64,000 bases of DNA, from NCBI RefSeq assembly GCF_011927625.1, contig NZ_JAATIZ010000004.1, positions 248,001 through 312,000 on the forward strand, given 5' to 3'. Made by a program: the position numbers and the translations under genes. The DNA is from Paenalcaligenes hominis. Its GTDB lineage: Bacteria; Pseudomonadota; Gammaproteobacteria; Burkholderiales; Burkholderiaceae_B. Position 1 is the first letter of the stretch. Each line of letters begins with the position of its first letter. This document shows positions 50,772 through 59,810 of this stretch, piece by piece. Under the pieces are notes generated by a model. That model saw only the letters and a list, made by a program, of their open reading frames with translations. It did no database searches and was not told where the DNA came from.

Positions 50772-51536
50772 TTAGCCCTGATCTCCTCCGCCAACGGGTA
50801 AGGTAGTTCCTGTTATATAAGACGCTTCATCTGAAGCTAAAAATAAAATAGCTGCTGCTTGCTCATCTAAACTGCCATAGCGTTTCATTAAGCTACTCTG
50901 TACAGTCTGATCCACAATTTGCTGATACCACTCTTGTTCTTGCGCTGTTGGTTGTTCTGTATTGCGTGGAATTTTTCGTGGAGGCGCTTCGGTACCTCCT
51001 GGGGCAACAGCATTAACTCGTACTCCTCGGTCAGCTGTCTCAAATGCTAAGCAGGCTGTCAACGCATTGACCCCCCCTTTGGCTGCTCCATAGGGGACAC
51101 GATTTACACTACGTGTAGCAATTGATGAAACGTTCACAATTGCGCCCTGTTGTTGTGCCAACATGGTGGGTAATACTGCACGGCAGCACCATAAAGCTGG
51201 AAACAAGGAACGTTGGATTTCTTTCTCTATTTGCTCAGGAGAATAATGCTCAAAAGGACGCGCCCAAATCGTTCCCCCGACGTTATTGATTAACACATCA
51301 ATGCGTCCAAAGCGGGTTAATGCAGCGTTGGCTGCTTTCTCAGCCCCCGCATAAGTTTCTAAATCTGCAGTTAAGGTTACGACTTGCTCATTAGCCAACT
51401 CATGCACAAGTTCAGAGCGATCCACCAGAACAAGGGTTGCGCCCTCTTGCTCTAGTCGCTCTGCCACTCTGCGTCCGATACCTTGAGCTGCTCCTGTGAC
51501 CAATACCACTTTATTGCGAAAGCGCTCTTGATTCAT
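50772..51536 (-). CDS. benD: Benzoate diol dehydrogenase BenD (1,6-dihydroxycyclohexa-2,4-diene-1-carboxylate dehydrogenase)
   Basis: A 254-residue short-chain dehydrogenase. The cofactor motif is VLVTGAAQGIGRRVA, the NNVG segment is LINNVGGTIWARPFEHY, and the active site is Ser in VNVSSIATRS with Tyr/Lys in YGAAKGGV. BenD rearomatises benzoate cis-diol to catechol with NAD and release of CO2. TIWARPFEHY is characteristic of BenD/XylL. It is separated from benC by 84 bases holding a large hairpin, so its expression may be tuned relative to benABC. Confidence 0.94.
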   Translation of the reverse strand: MNQERFRNKVVLVTGAAQGIGRRVAERLEQEGATLVLVDRSELVHELANEQVVTLTADLETYAGAEKAANAALTRFGRIDVLINNVGGTIWARPFEHYSPEQIEKEIQRSLFPALWCCRAVLPTMLAQQQGAIVNVSSIATRSVNRVPYGAAKGGVNALTACLAFETADRGVRVNAVAPGGTEAPPRKIPRNTEQPTAQEQEWYQQIVDQTVQSSLMKRYGSLDEQAAAILFLASDEASYITGTTLPVGGGDQG

Positions 51537-51557
51537 GTTTTCCTCTTAGAAATAAAA

Positions 51558-51613
51558 CCTCAGCCCTCATCACAATCTTTCTAATTTGATTGGAGGTGAT
51601 GTCAAAGCTGAGG
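51558..51613 (-). terminator. Large stem-loop between benC and benD, possible attenuating terminator
   Basis: CCTCAGC (51558-51564) pairs with GCTGAGG (51607-51613). Inside it, CATCAC pairs with GTGATG and AATC with GATT. On the transcript the outer stem is followed by TTTTATTT, like an imperfect intrinsic terminator. As benD, benK and the pca/cat genes follow, it probably reduces rather than stops transcription. Confidence 0.6.
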
Positions 51614-51620
51614 AGGTGCG

Positions 51621-52628
51621 TTATACGCTAGGAATAAAACGTTCGTAATAAAATTGCGCTGGCGTCATATTTTGCTCACGCATGTAATCACTGACCGCAT
51701 CAACCATTGGGGGAGGGCCACATAAGTACACATCTACATTGCCCTCATACAGCATGGTGGGCTCCAAGTGATGTGTTACGTAACCTTTACGTGGGTGCTT
51801 AGATTCAGGATCGACGACTGTAGTGATGAAAGAAAAGTTAGCTAGACGCTCAGCATAGGCTTCGAGCTGTTCAACCAAAACCAAGTCTTGTTCTCGTGTC
51901 ACCCCGTAAATCATTTGAATGGGTTGCGCACATCCTTTTTGTGCCAAAACCTCTAGCATGGATAGGAACGGCGCTAAACCGGTTCCACCCGCCAAAAACA
52001 ATAAGGGACGAGTTACAGAGCGCAAGTAAAAACTACCTAAAGGTCCTACTACCTGTAACTCTTGTCCTAGTTTGGCTTGCTCTAGCCACCCGCTCATTAA
52101 ACCGTTAGGAACATGTTTAATCAGAAAACTCATAATCTGCTCTCCGGGCGCGGAGCTAAACGAGTAAGAACGGTGCTCCTCACTACCCGGAACAGTAATA
52201 TTGACATACTGCCCAGGTAGAAAAGACGGTTGCTTGTCATTAGCAGCTAGGGTTAACTCAAAGGCAGCATCGTCATACCGACAAACTTCTGTTACAGATG
52301 CTGTGAAACCCTCGATACCGGTTTTACACATAGTGGAATCAACAGGCACTCGAATTACACAGTCAGAGTGCGGGATCATTTGACAAGTTAACACTAGCCC
52401 CTCTTGGGCCTCTGTTTCAGTTAATGCCTCATCAATGTAGTCATCAATCAGCTCATACTCACCACTTTCAGCATGACATTTACAGGTGCCACATACGCCA
52501 TCTGAGCAGTCCATAGGCAAGTTAATTCGATGACGGTAAGCCGCATCTAATACCTTTTCCTGCGATCCGCACTCAATGAATCGAGTCACTCCGTCCTCAA
52601 AATTTAAAGCAATTTGGTAACTGCTCAT
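51621..52628 (-). CDS. benC: Benzoate 1,2-dioxygenase reductase component BenC
   Basis: A 335-residue reductase. The N-terminal plant-type [2Fe-2S] domain has Cys ligands in CSDGVCGTCKCH and a later VLTCQM. The central FAD domain has HRSYSFSSAPGE, and the C-terminal NAD domain has FLAGGTGLAPFLSML and the YLCGPPPMVDAV motif. It passes electrons from NADH to BenAB. It is 20 bases downstream of benB in the operon. Confidence 0.95.
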   Translation of the reverse strand: MSSYQIALNFEDGVTRFIECGSQEKVLDAAYRHRINLPMDCSDGVCGTCKCHAESGEYELIDDYIDEALTETEAQEGLVLTCQMIPHSDCVIRVPVDSTMCKTGIEGFTASVTEVCRYDDAAFELTLAANDKQPSFLPGQYVNITVPGSEEHRSYSFSSAPGEQIMSFLIKHVPNGLMSGWLEQAKLGQELQVVGPLGSFYLRSVTRPLLFLAGGTGLAPFLSMLEVLAQKGCAQPIQMIYGVTREQDLVLVEQLEAYAERLANFSFITTVVDPESKHPRKGYVTHHLEPTMLYEGNVDVYLCGPPPMVDAVSDYMREQNMTPAQFYYERFIPSV

Positions 52629-52648
52629 CTCGCTCTCCTCTTTACTAC

Positions 52649-53131
52649 TTAGATATGATAGATATCGATCACTTGTCGGATATAATCATTTTTTAAGACG
52701 ATTTTTTTCTTTTTGATTTTTATATCAGTATCTTTTTTCATTAAAGTGACGTAAATTGTGCCAAAGTAATGATCTGTAGAGCGATAGCGATGACTAAGCG
52801 TATGGAAGTTATAACGAACATCCACTTCGCCATCTCGTGCTTCAAGTATTTCTATATTGCTTAACATATGATTTGTGCGCGGCTCAGGCGTAGAAGCACT
52901 AGACCGCTCTGTTTGAATACGAAATACACGATCTTCTAAACCATTGCGATTCGCGTAATAAATTAAGGACACCTGACTTTGAGGATCTTCTGTGAGCTGA
53001 TCATCATCGTCCCAACACGGCATCCAGTACTCAGCCTCCTCTGCATAGCACGTTAACCAAGCATCCCACTCTCTATCATCTAAATAACGTGCTTCCCGAT
53101 ACAAAAAAGTGCAAACCGTTTGATAATCCAT
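52649..53131 (-). CDS. benB: Benzoate 1,2-dioxygenase small subunit BenB
   Basis: A 160-residue beta subunit of ring-hydroxylating dioxygenases. It shows the family segments FLYREARYLDDREWDAWLTCYAEEAEYWMP and a RTNHMLSNIEIL core, as in BenB/XylY. It gives structure to the alpha3beta3 oxygenase with BenA. The start is three bases after the benA stop, so the subunits are coupled. The C-terminal part is unusually Lys/Ile-rich (DTDIKIKKKKIVLKNDY). Confidence 0.95.
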   Translation of the reverse strand: MDYQTVCTFLYREARYLDDREWDAWLTCYAEEAEYWMPCWDDDDQLTEDPQSQVSLIYYANRNGLEDRVFRIQTERSSASTPEPRTNHMLSNIEILEARDGEVDVRYNFHTLSHRYRSTDHYFGTIYVTLMKKDTDIKIKKKKIVLKNDYIRQVIDIYHI

Positions 53132-53134
53132 GAC

Positions 53135-54505
53135 TTATACCCCCACCACTTGCGGATCTTTTTGCTCTAACTGATTTTTTTCTTGCTGTAATGCGTTTTT
53201 CATTACACTGAGCCAATACTCGTGTTGACACACAAATAAGCCTTCATCTTCACTGCGCTCTCCACTTAGTAAAGGGTTAATCCCCAACTGCTTCGCATTC
53301 TCATCCGGTCCTTTAACCCACAAAGGCGCACCACGACTTAGATCGTTCCAAGGCGCATTAAGGGCGCTATAGCCTTCTTGGCAAGCACGGAACTCCTCTA
53401 AATCATCTGCAGTCCCCATTCCAGACACATTAAAGAAATCCTCATATTGGCGCAGTCGTATCGCACGGTTTTCAGCACTCTCATTTTTTGGGCCAAAACA
53501 ATAAATAGTGACTTCTGTTTTATCTACGCTGATAGGACGCGTTACACGTATTTGTGTGGAAAACTGATCCATAATGTAAACATTTGGATAGAGACACAAA
53601 TTTCGCGTTTGCTTGATAATCATTTCAGCACGGTGCTCACCTAGCCTTTCTTTAAGCATTTCTCGCTGCTGATGAATTGGGCGCACTTCTGGATTCAACG
53701 TATTGGTCCATAACAAAATATGTCCATTTTCAAATCCGTAGACACCCCCAACACTCTTACTCCACCCTTGCGCATCTACTGCTTGGGTACCGCCCTCTTT
53801 ACGACGTCCCATGGTCGCTAAATAGTTCCAGTGCACGCTGCTGACGTGATAACCATCTGCACCATTTTCCATTTGCAGTTTCCAGTTACCGTCATATACG
53901 TAGGTTGAACTACCTCGAATTACCTCAATGCCATCAGGAGACTGATCAGCAATCTGATCTAAAATCACCTTTGTCTCTCCGAGATAGTCATCAAGTGAGG
54001 GCACGTCAGGATTGAGACTGCCAAACAAAAACCCTTTATAGCTTTCAAAACGAGGGACACGAGTTAAATCATGCGAGCCATTAGTATTGAACTGCTCTGG
54101 ATACTGAGTAGTTTTCTCGTCTTTTACTTTAAGCAACTTACCCGTATTACTAAATGTCCAACCATGGAAAGGACAGGTAAAGCTGCCTCGGTTTCCCCGT
54201 TTACGACGACACAATGTTGCTCCACGGTGGGCACAAGCATTTATTAAGGCATTAAGCTGTTGATCCCGGCCTCGAGTAATTACAATCGGTTGTCGTCCAA
54301 TGTAGGTGGTGAAGTAATCATTCACTTCAGGGATTTGACTTTCATGCGCCAAATATACCCATCCACCTTCAAATAAATACTTCATTTCCAGCTCAAACAG
54401 ATCTGGATCTGTGAACACATCACGACGGCAGCGGTAAATACCCGCTTGTTCATCGACCTGCATTGCTGTATTTAAAAGCTGCTCAACGTCATAAAGCTTA
54501 TCCAT
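53135..54505 (-). CDS. benA: Benzoate 1,2-dioxygenase large subunit BenA
   Basis: A 456-residue alpha subunit. Rieske ligands are CAHRGATLC and, 17 residues on, CPFHGW. The mononuclear iron region is [20 protein letters not shown]. The N-terminal [34 protein letters not shown] is typical of BenA. It dioxygenates benzoate to the 1,2-cis-dihydrodiol carboxylate. ATG 54505 has AAGGA six bases upstream. It follows catA after 100 bases. Confidence 0.97.
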   Translation of the reverse strand: MDKLYDVEQLLNTAMQVDEQAGIYRCRRDVFTDPDLFELEMKYLFEGGWVYLAHESQIPEVNDYFTTYIGRQPIVITRGRDQQLNALINACAHRGATLCRRKRGNRGSFTCPFHGWTFSNTGKLLKVKDEKTTQYPEQFNTNGSHDLTRVPRFESYKGFLFGSLNPDVPSLDDYLGETKVILDQIADQSPDGIEVIRGSSTYVYDGNWKLQMENGADGYHVSSVHWNYLATMGRRKEGGTQAVDAQGWSKSVGGVYGFENGHILLWTNTLNPEVRPIHQQREMLKERLGEHRAEMIIKQTRNLCLYPNVYIMDQFSTQIRVTRPISVDKTEVTIYCFGPKNESAENRAIRLRQYEDFFNVSGMGTADDLEEFRACQEGYSALNAPWNDLSRGAPLWVKGPDENAKQLGINPLLSGERSEDEGLFVCQHEYWLSVMKNALQQEKNQLEQKDPQVVGV

Positions 54506-54605
54506 GACTTATCCTTTCCAATACGTTAGTTTGTGCCTACTTATGATCAATCCCTAGCACGGCAGCAAGCACAAACCATTGTGAAAAACAAACGGCTCAG
54601 TGGGG

Positions 54606-55544
54606 TTAGGCACCAACTAAACGAGGACGATCTACAATTTGGTTGTCTTTACTGTCAACCAAAGGAGTCAAATGTATATCAAACTGAATTTCAGCAAAGG
54701 GACCGTCTAAGCCCTCTGCGTTGATACGCACCTCATCAGTACACTCCGTCAATGGCGGTACCAACCCTTCACGCGTTGCATAAGCGAAGTCATCATTAAC
54801 AAGTGGATCGCCATCAATATTGATTTGCGTAGTTAATTTGCGATGGTTATCTGCTGTAACAAAAAAGTGGATATGTGCGGGACGGTTTCCGTGACGGCCT
54901 AAGCAATTTAATAGTTCTTGTGTGGGGCCATCAGGTGGGCAGCCATAGCCCATTGGAACAATACTGCGAAACTTATACTGTCCCTGATCATCGGCAATAA
55001 TAGTGCGGCGCATGTTGAAAGGCTTTTGTTCACCTGTCGGATCAAAGTGAGAATAGAAGCCTTTGGTGTTGCAATGCCATACTTCCACTTTGGCTCCAGG
55101 CTGAGGCTGACCATCTGCCCCATACACAGTGCCATGCATAATAAGAGGATGACCGTCTTTATCACTGCCATCATCCAGACGGGCATAGCCATGCTCGACG
55201 GGTGCTCCCACTACATACAATGGACCCTCGATGGTACGAGGCGTACCGCCTGTCACACCTAGCTTTTCATCCTCAGCATCCATACGCATATCTAGATAGC
55301 GGTCAAAGCCAAGCCCAGGTGAAAGTAAGCCTGCCTCTTGGCGTTCACCGAGTCGATTTAAATAAGCAATACCAGCCCAATACTCATCTGGCGTAATATT
55401 TAAGTCTTCTATAGCTTTATACAAATCAGTGACGATACGGTGAATAATTTCTTTAACTCGTGGATTGCCTCCCTCGTAGCTCAACCCACAGGCTAAATTA
55501 AGAAAATTTTGGACTTCTTCTGTGTCAAAAAGCTTTACACTCAT
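54606..55544 (-). CDS. catA: Catechol 1,2-dioxygenase
   Basis: A 312-residue intradiol dioxygenase. An N-terminal helical dimer domain precedes the catalytic domain. Iron ligands are Tyr in TPRTIEGPLYVVGAP, Tyr in RSIVPMGYGCPPDGP and the two His in NRPAHIHFFVTA. It cleaves catechol to cis,cis-muconate with Fe(III) and O2. ATG 55544 has GGGAGACATC upstream and gives MSVKLFDTEEVQNFL, matching known CatA starts; an in-frame start 15 codons earlier would be too long. It lies between catB and benA. Confidence 0.96.
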   Translation of the reverse strand: MSVKLFDTEEVQNFLNLACGLSYEGGNPRVKEIIHRIVTDLYKAIEDLNITPDEYWAGIAYLNRLGERQEAGLLSPGLGFDRYLDMRMDAEDEKLGVTGGTPRTIEGPLYVVGAPVEHGYARLDDGSDKDGHPLIMHGTVYGADGQPQPGAKVEVWHCNTKGFYSHFDPTGEQKPFNMRRTIIADDQGQYKFRSIVPMGYGCPPDGPTQELLNCLGRHGNRPAHIHFFVTADNHRKLTTQINIDGDPLVNDDFAYATREGLVPPLTECTDEVRINAEGLDGPFAEIQFDIHLTPLVDSKDNQIVDRPRLVGA

Positions 55545-55599
55545 GATGTCTCCCTTTAAATGTAAATAGTCAACAAACGGCTTTTTCACATACAGCCTG

Positions 55600-56745
55600 T
55601 TACTTGACTGCTGCTAAAATCACGCTTTTTTTGCGCTGCTCTCGATTAAAAAACTGCACCCGCTCCTCATCTAGCGCAATGCCTAATCCCGCTCCTTGTG
55701 GAACTTGAAGCTCAAAATCCTTATAAATTAGGGGGGTTGTTACGATGTCTTCGGTTAATAACAAGGGACCAAATAGCTCCGTTCCCCATTCCAAAGCATG
55801 AAAGGTAGAGAAAGCATGGGCTGAGGCAACCGTTCCTATACTGCCTTCAAGCATGGTTCCACCATAAAGTTCAATATGCGCAGCTTCTGCTATTGCAGCG
55901 ACTTTTTGTGCCGCACGTAATCCACCAGACTGTTCAATTTTGATAGCAAACACATCAGCGGCTTCTGCTTGTGCTAAGGCAAAAGCGGATTCTGGTCCCA
56001 CTAAGGATTCGTCCGCCATCACAGCAATAGGATATTTTCCTGATAAACGCTTTAACGCCGCAGCGCTTGCTACAGGTTGCTCGACGAGCTCACATCCCAC
56101 ATCAGCCAAAGCAGGAATACCATACCGGGCATCTAGCTCACTCCAAGCCATATTAATGTCCACACGGACAGCACCACGATCACCCAATGCTTTTTTTATG
56201 GCTGCGACATGCGCTACATCTTCAGCTACAGTACGTTTACCAATTTTTAATTTGAATATGCGATGGCGACGCATAGACAACATGGCTTCTGCTTCATCGA
56301 TATCTTTGGCTGTATCACCTGAAGCTAATGTCCAAGCCACAGGCAAACGGTCACAGATACGCCCCCCCAATAGCTCGGATACAGGTAAATTACGACGATG
56401 TCCAAGTGCATCGTAAAGCGCTGTTTCTACTGCACTTTTCGCAAAACGATTATCTCTGATTGCTAACTGTAAACGTTGCATTAACTGAGACACATCATCA
56501 GCACGTTGACCAAGTAGTAAAGGAGAAAAATACGTATCAATAGCGAGCTTCATCCCTTCAGGCGACTCTGCTCCGTACGCAAGACCTCCGATGGTCGTAC
56601 CTTCACCTATTCCAACCGAGCCATCCGAACAATAGATACGCACTATCATCAACGTTTGACCTTGCATGGTGGTCATGGAAAGTTGATGAGGTCGAATAGT
56701 GGGCAAATCTAGCAGCAGTGTCTCCACCCGATCGATTGTTACCAT
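55600..56745 (-). CDS. catB: Muconate cycloisomerase
   Basis: A 381-residue enolase-superfamily enzyme of CatB size. Features are the KxK motif in HRIFKLKIGKRTVAEDV, metal ligands in VDINMAWSE and in CELVEQPV, and ADESLVG. The substrate lid segment IGEGTTIGGLAYGAESPEG is the CatB type. It cycloisomerises cis,cis-muconate to muconolactone. It is the first gene of the long minus-strand cluster and is divergent from a CatR/BenM-type regulator across 304 bases. Confidence 0.96.
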   Translation of the reverse strand: MVTIDRVETLLLDLPTIRPHQLSMTTMQGQTLMIVRIYCSDGSVGIGEGTTIGGLAYGAESPEGMKLAIDTYFSPLLLGQRADDVSQLMQRLQLAIRDNRFAKSAVETALYDALGHRRNLPVSELLGGRICDRLPVAWTLASGDTAKDIDEAEAMLSMRRHRIFKLKIGKRTVAEDVAHVAAIKKALGDRGAVRVDINMAWSELDARYGIPALADVGCELVEQPVASAAALKRLSGKYPIAVMADESLVGPESAFALAQAEAADVFAIKIEQSGGLRAAQKVAAIAEAAHIELYGGTMLEGSIGTVASAHAFSTFHALEWGTELFGPLLLTEDIVTTPLIYKDFELQVPQGAGLGIALDEERVQFFNREQRKKSVILAAVK

Positions 56746-57049
56746 TTCACCTAAACCCTTTGTAAAGATATGTCTTTGTCTGTTTTTTTATTTAAAGACT
56801 AGGGCGTTTAAGCGTCCAATACCTTCTCTACCTAGCTTTATTCAGATAAGGTATAATCAGTAAAAAACTCAATAAAATCAAAAAGATAAAAGCGAATAAA
56901 ACAAAAACATATGGTTTTCCCTAGACACGGATTTAGCATTAAAAAGGCTTTAATTAAGGATCATATTGACGCAGCATTATCATCAGCTAAAAGATACCCC
57001 CATGCTCTTTTATTAAAATAACCATTACTAAACTAGTACTCTGAACACC
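56746..57049. other. catB/catR divergent control region
   Basis: About 300 bases without a gene. It contains the BenM/CatM-like dyad at 56840-56854 and overlapping TATAAT-like sequence (GTATAATC), consistent with promoters for catB or the regulator. The part near 56880-57020 has no structure I can interpret. Confidence 0.5.
56840..56854 (-). promoter_or_regulatory. BenM/CatM-like operator upstream of catB
   Basis: ATTC-N7-GTAT differs at one position from the ATAC-N7-GTAT consensus of BenM/CatM. It lies about 95 bases upstream of the catB start codon in the divergent region, the expected place for muconate- or benzoate-dependent activation. Confidence 0.5.
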
Positions 57050-57970
57050 ATGGATCTAAAACAAATTCGCTATTTTGTCGCAGTTGCAGAGGCCCGTAGT
57101 TTTACCTTAGCTGCCGAACAATTACACATAACTCAACCCCCCCTTAGTCGACAGATTCAGTTGCTTGAGCAGTCGTTGGGGGTCCAGCTTATTGAGCGCG
57201 ATAGCCGCCCTTTACAACTTACCGAGGCCGGAAGACTTTTTTACGAGCAAAGTGTACAAATACTGCTACGTATTGAGCATATGCAGCTAGCTACTAGCCG
57301 TTTAGGCCAAAGTTATCAGCAGCGTTTAACTATTGGTTTTGCTGCTTCGTCTTTATACGGTGGGCTGCCAATTTTGATTCAAAGCTTTAGAAAAACGTAC
57401 CCAAATATACGGCTACAGTTTTTAGAGCTAACATCTACCGAGCAGCTCGAAGCTTTAAAATCAGGACGAATTGATATCGGCTTTGGTCGTGTCAGAGTCC
57501 ATGATCCAGCTATTGCAAGAATCACATTCCGAGAAGAACGTCTCGCCTTAGCGATGGCCTCAACCAGCCCTTTTGCTTTAGAAAAAGAACCTATCTGTTT
57601 AAGCGCTTTAAATCACCAAACCTTAATCACCTATCCTTCCCAACCTCGACCGAGTTTTGCGGATTATGTGTTAAATGTACTCCACGATAAACGCATCTAC
57701 CCTGCGGATATTCAAGAGGTTCTTAGTTTACAAACTGCTTTAGGACTGGTGTCTGCTGGTGAAGGTTTCTGTGTCATTCCTACTGCTGCTCGAATCCGTC
57801 AGGACATTTTCTATCGCTTAATTCGTGATGATGACGTCAGCTCTCCCATCATTTTCAGTCACCGCAAAAAAGACAACTCGTGGTATATCCAAGCCATGCA
57901 GCATTTAGTACATAAAATGTATGTTGATCATCCTGAGCTTCTTCACCCCGATAACTGCATCAACCCCTAA
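57050..57970 (+). CDS. LysR family regulator CatR/BenM (paralogue 2)
   Basis: A 306-residue LysR regulator opening MDLKQIRYFVAVAEARSFTLAAEQL, with the helix-turn-helix HITQPPLSRQIQLLEQSLGV of the BenM/CatM/CatR/CbnR group. The effector domain begins at about residue 90 (LTIGFAASSLYGGLPILI), and the segment EVLSLQTALGLVSAGEGFCVIP is conserved with the protein at 20765. It is divergent from catB and almost certainly activates the catBA-ben-pca cluster. Inducers in the family are cis,cis-muconate and benzoate; which applies here is not visible. The start has a poor Shine-Dalgarno. Confidence 0.9.
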   Translation: MDLKQIRYFVAVAEARSFTLAAEQLHITQPPLSRQIQLLEQSLGVQLIERDSRPLQLTEAGRLFYEQSVQILLRIEHMQLATSRLGQSYQQRLTIGFAASSLYGGLPILIQSFRKTYPNIRLQFLELTSTEQLEALKSGRIDIGFGRVRVHDPAIARITFREERLALAMASTSPFALEKEPICLSALNHQTLITYPSQPRPSFADYVLNVLHDKRIYPADIQEVLSLQTALGLVSAGEGFCVIPTAARIRQDIFYRLIRDDDVSSPIIFSHRKKDNSWYIQAMQHLVHKMYVDHPELLHPDNCINP

Positions 57971-58207
57971 GACGACTCTTCACTTTTTTATTAATGATAT
58001 GTTTGGTTGCGCTTCATTTTGAGTAACGTAGGGGCTCTATCTTTATGTAAGCATATTTTACCCAACCGAGTGAAGCTAATCAGAGTAAAAATGTATCTTT
58101 CCATATTGCTTAAGCTCAATTTAATGTGCTCACAGCTCCTCTATCGCGTCCAGAGGCACAGCCTTTTTGCCTATGATGTTGTATTGTATAAGCTCTAGTC
58201 TTTTTCA

Positions 58208-59692
58208 ATGACCTCATTGCCTATGCCTATCCCGCCTCCTATTCCTGATTCCTCCTCTGCCCCCTCAACCCCTTCCTCTTCCTTTAATGCCATGCGTTGG
58301 CGCTTACTCACTGTGATTATCGGAGCCATTTTCATGACGCTCATCAGTGTGAGCGTGGTTAACGTGGCGTTACCTGCTGTGCAAACAGGACTCCAAGCCA
58401 CCCACTCTGATTTACAGTGGGTGCTGTCTGGCTATGCGCTCACTTTTGGAGTGGTACTGGTGAGTGCAGGACGAGCGGGAGACCTGATTGGTCGAGGTGG
58501 TTTGTTTATGCTGGGGGTGAGCATCTTTACACTGTCTTCTATTGCGGCAGGCTTTGCCCCCGATGCGCAATCATTAAACATTGCACGCTTTATCCAAGGG
58601 GTGGGCTCAGGTTTAGTGAACCCCCAAGGTATAGGCATGATTCAGCAGTATTTTAAAGGGCCTGAACGCGGTCGTGCTTTTGGAGTGTTTGGCACCACCG
58701 TGGGGGTGTCTGTTGCTATCGGCCCTGTGTTAGGGGGGCTTCTTATCCAGTTAGGAGGTCCCGATCTTGGGTGGCGTTTAACCTTTTTAATGAATGTCCC
58801 TATCGGTATCTTAACGTTATTTTTAGCTTGGCTCTGGTTCCCTCGTCCTTTAGTCAACTTTTCCGAATTGAAAAAACCCCATGGCCTAAGCTCTTTGGAT
58901 CCCATTGGCGCTTTGTTATTAGGCGCGGGGGTGCTCAGCGTGTTGTTTCCCTTTGTGGAGTCCCAATCTTCTGGGTTCATTTGGCTGCTTATTCCCTTAG
59001 GGCTGTTACTTTTTTATTTATGGGTTCAATGGGAAAACTGGTATACGCGTCGTGGTTATAGCCCCATGGTGGATTTAACGATTTTCTCTATTACTAGCTA
59101 TCGTAATGGCAGCTTAATTATGGCCCTGTATTTTTTAGGTATGACCAGCGTGTGGGTGCTGATTCCTATCTATACACAGCAGGATATTGGCTTTACGGCT
59201 TTTGAGGCAGGCCTAATTGGTATTCCATCGGCATTACTTTCTGCGCTGGCTTCAAACTGGTCTGGACGCCATATTAATCGCTACGGACGTAAAATCGTGA
59301 TTGGTGGGCTTTGTATGGCCATGCTTGGCCTTGTGCTCAGCATTGGATTCATTTTGCTGCATTATTACGTTGGGCTGAGTATTTGGTGGCTGTTAGTCAG
59401 TCTTGGCCTCTTTGGCTTAGGTCAAGGCGCTACGATCAGCCCCAACCAGACTTTAACCCTAGCTGAAGTGCCACTTAATTACGCGGGCAGCTCGGGCGCT
59501 ATCATGCAAACCGGGCAACGTATTGGCACCTCAGTAGGTATAGCCGTTATTACCGCCTTGGTATTTAGCTTGCAGCCGCGTACCTCTTGGACCGCAGCCG
59601 TGATTATTGGTTTTATTGCTATTTTATGTATTATGAGTTTGTCGTTGTGGATGGCATTTAAGGACTTGGCACACAGAAAACGACCCGCCTAA
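58208..59692 (+). CDS. MFS multidrug-type exporter, DHA2 (EmrB/QacA) family
   Basis: A 494-residue protein with about fourteen helices. After a Pro/Ser-rich cytoplasmic N-terminus of about 28 residues, the DHA2 motifs appear: VNVALPAVQTGLQATHSDLQWVLSGYAL, AGRAGDLIGRGGLFMLG in loop 2-3, and VFGTTVGVSVAIGPVLGGLL (motif C, typical of exporters). Substrates are unknown. It is transcribed alone, after a 237-base gap with nothing recognisable, and ends before a strong terminator. Confidence 0.88.
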   Translation: MTSLPMPIPPPIPDSSSAPSTPSSSFNAMRWRLLTVIIGAIFMTLISVSVVNVALPAVQTGLQATHSDLQWVLSGYALTFGVVLVSAGRAGDLIGRGGLFMLGVSIFTLSSIAAGFAPDAQSLNIARFIQGVGSGLVNPQGIGMIQQYFKGPERGRAFGVFGTTVGVSVAIGPVLGGLLIQLGGPDLGWRLTFLMNVPIGILTLFLAWLWFPRPLVNFSELKKPHGLSSLDPIGALLLGAGVLSVLFPFVESQSSGFIWLLIPLGLLLFYLWVQWENWYTRRGYSPMVDLTIFSITSYRNGSLIMALYFLGMTSVWVLIPIYTQQDIGFTAFEAGLIGIPSALLSALASNWSGRHINRYGRKIVIGGLCMAMLGLVLSIGFILLHYYVGLSIWWLLVSLGLFGLGQGATISPNQTLTLAEVPLNYAGSSGAIMQTGQRIGTSVGIAVITALVFSLQPRTSWTAAVIIGFIAILCIMSLSLWMAFKDLAHRKRPA

Positions 59693-59756
59693 GCCACTGG
59701 CCAATGGGCTTGTCGTGTTCGTGCAACGCCAACTTAGTCATGTTAAGCCAATACTA

Positions 59757-59788
59757 ATGCGCTCGGACTTTAAACGTCGCGAGCGCAT
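59757..59788 (+). terminator. Intrinsic terminator after the DHA2 exporter gene
   Basis: A 9-bp perfect stem, ATGCGCTCG (59757-59765) and CGAGCGCAT (59780-59788), followed by TTTTT on the plus strand. It lies about 65 bases after the exporter stop codon and also faces the minus-strand hydrolase gene end. Confidence 0.85.
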
Positions 59789-59810
59789 TTTTAAAAAACC
59801 AAACCGTTAT

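Noticed and set aside
55940-56416. Plus-strand frame of 158 codons inside catB
   Set aside because: Antisense shadow of CatB, whose motifs are all on the minus strand.
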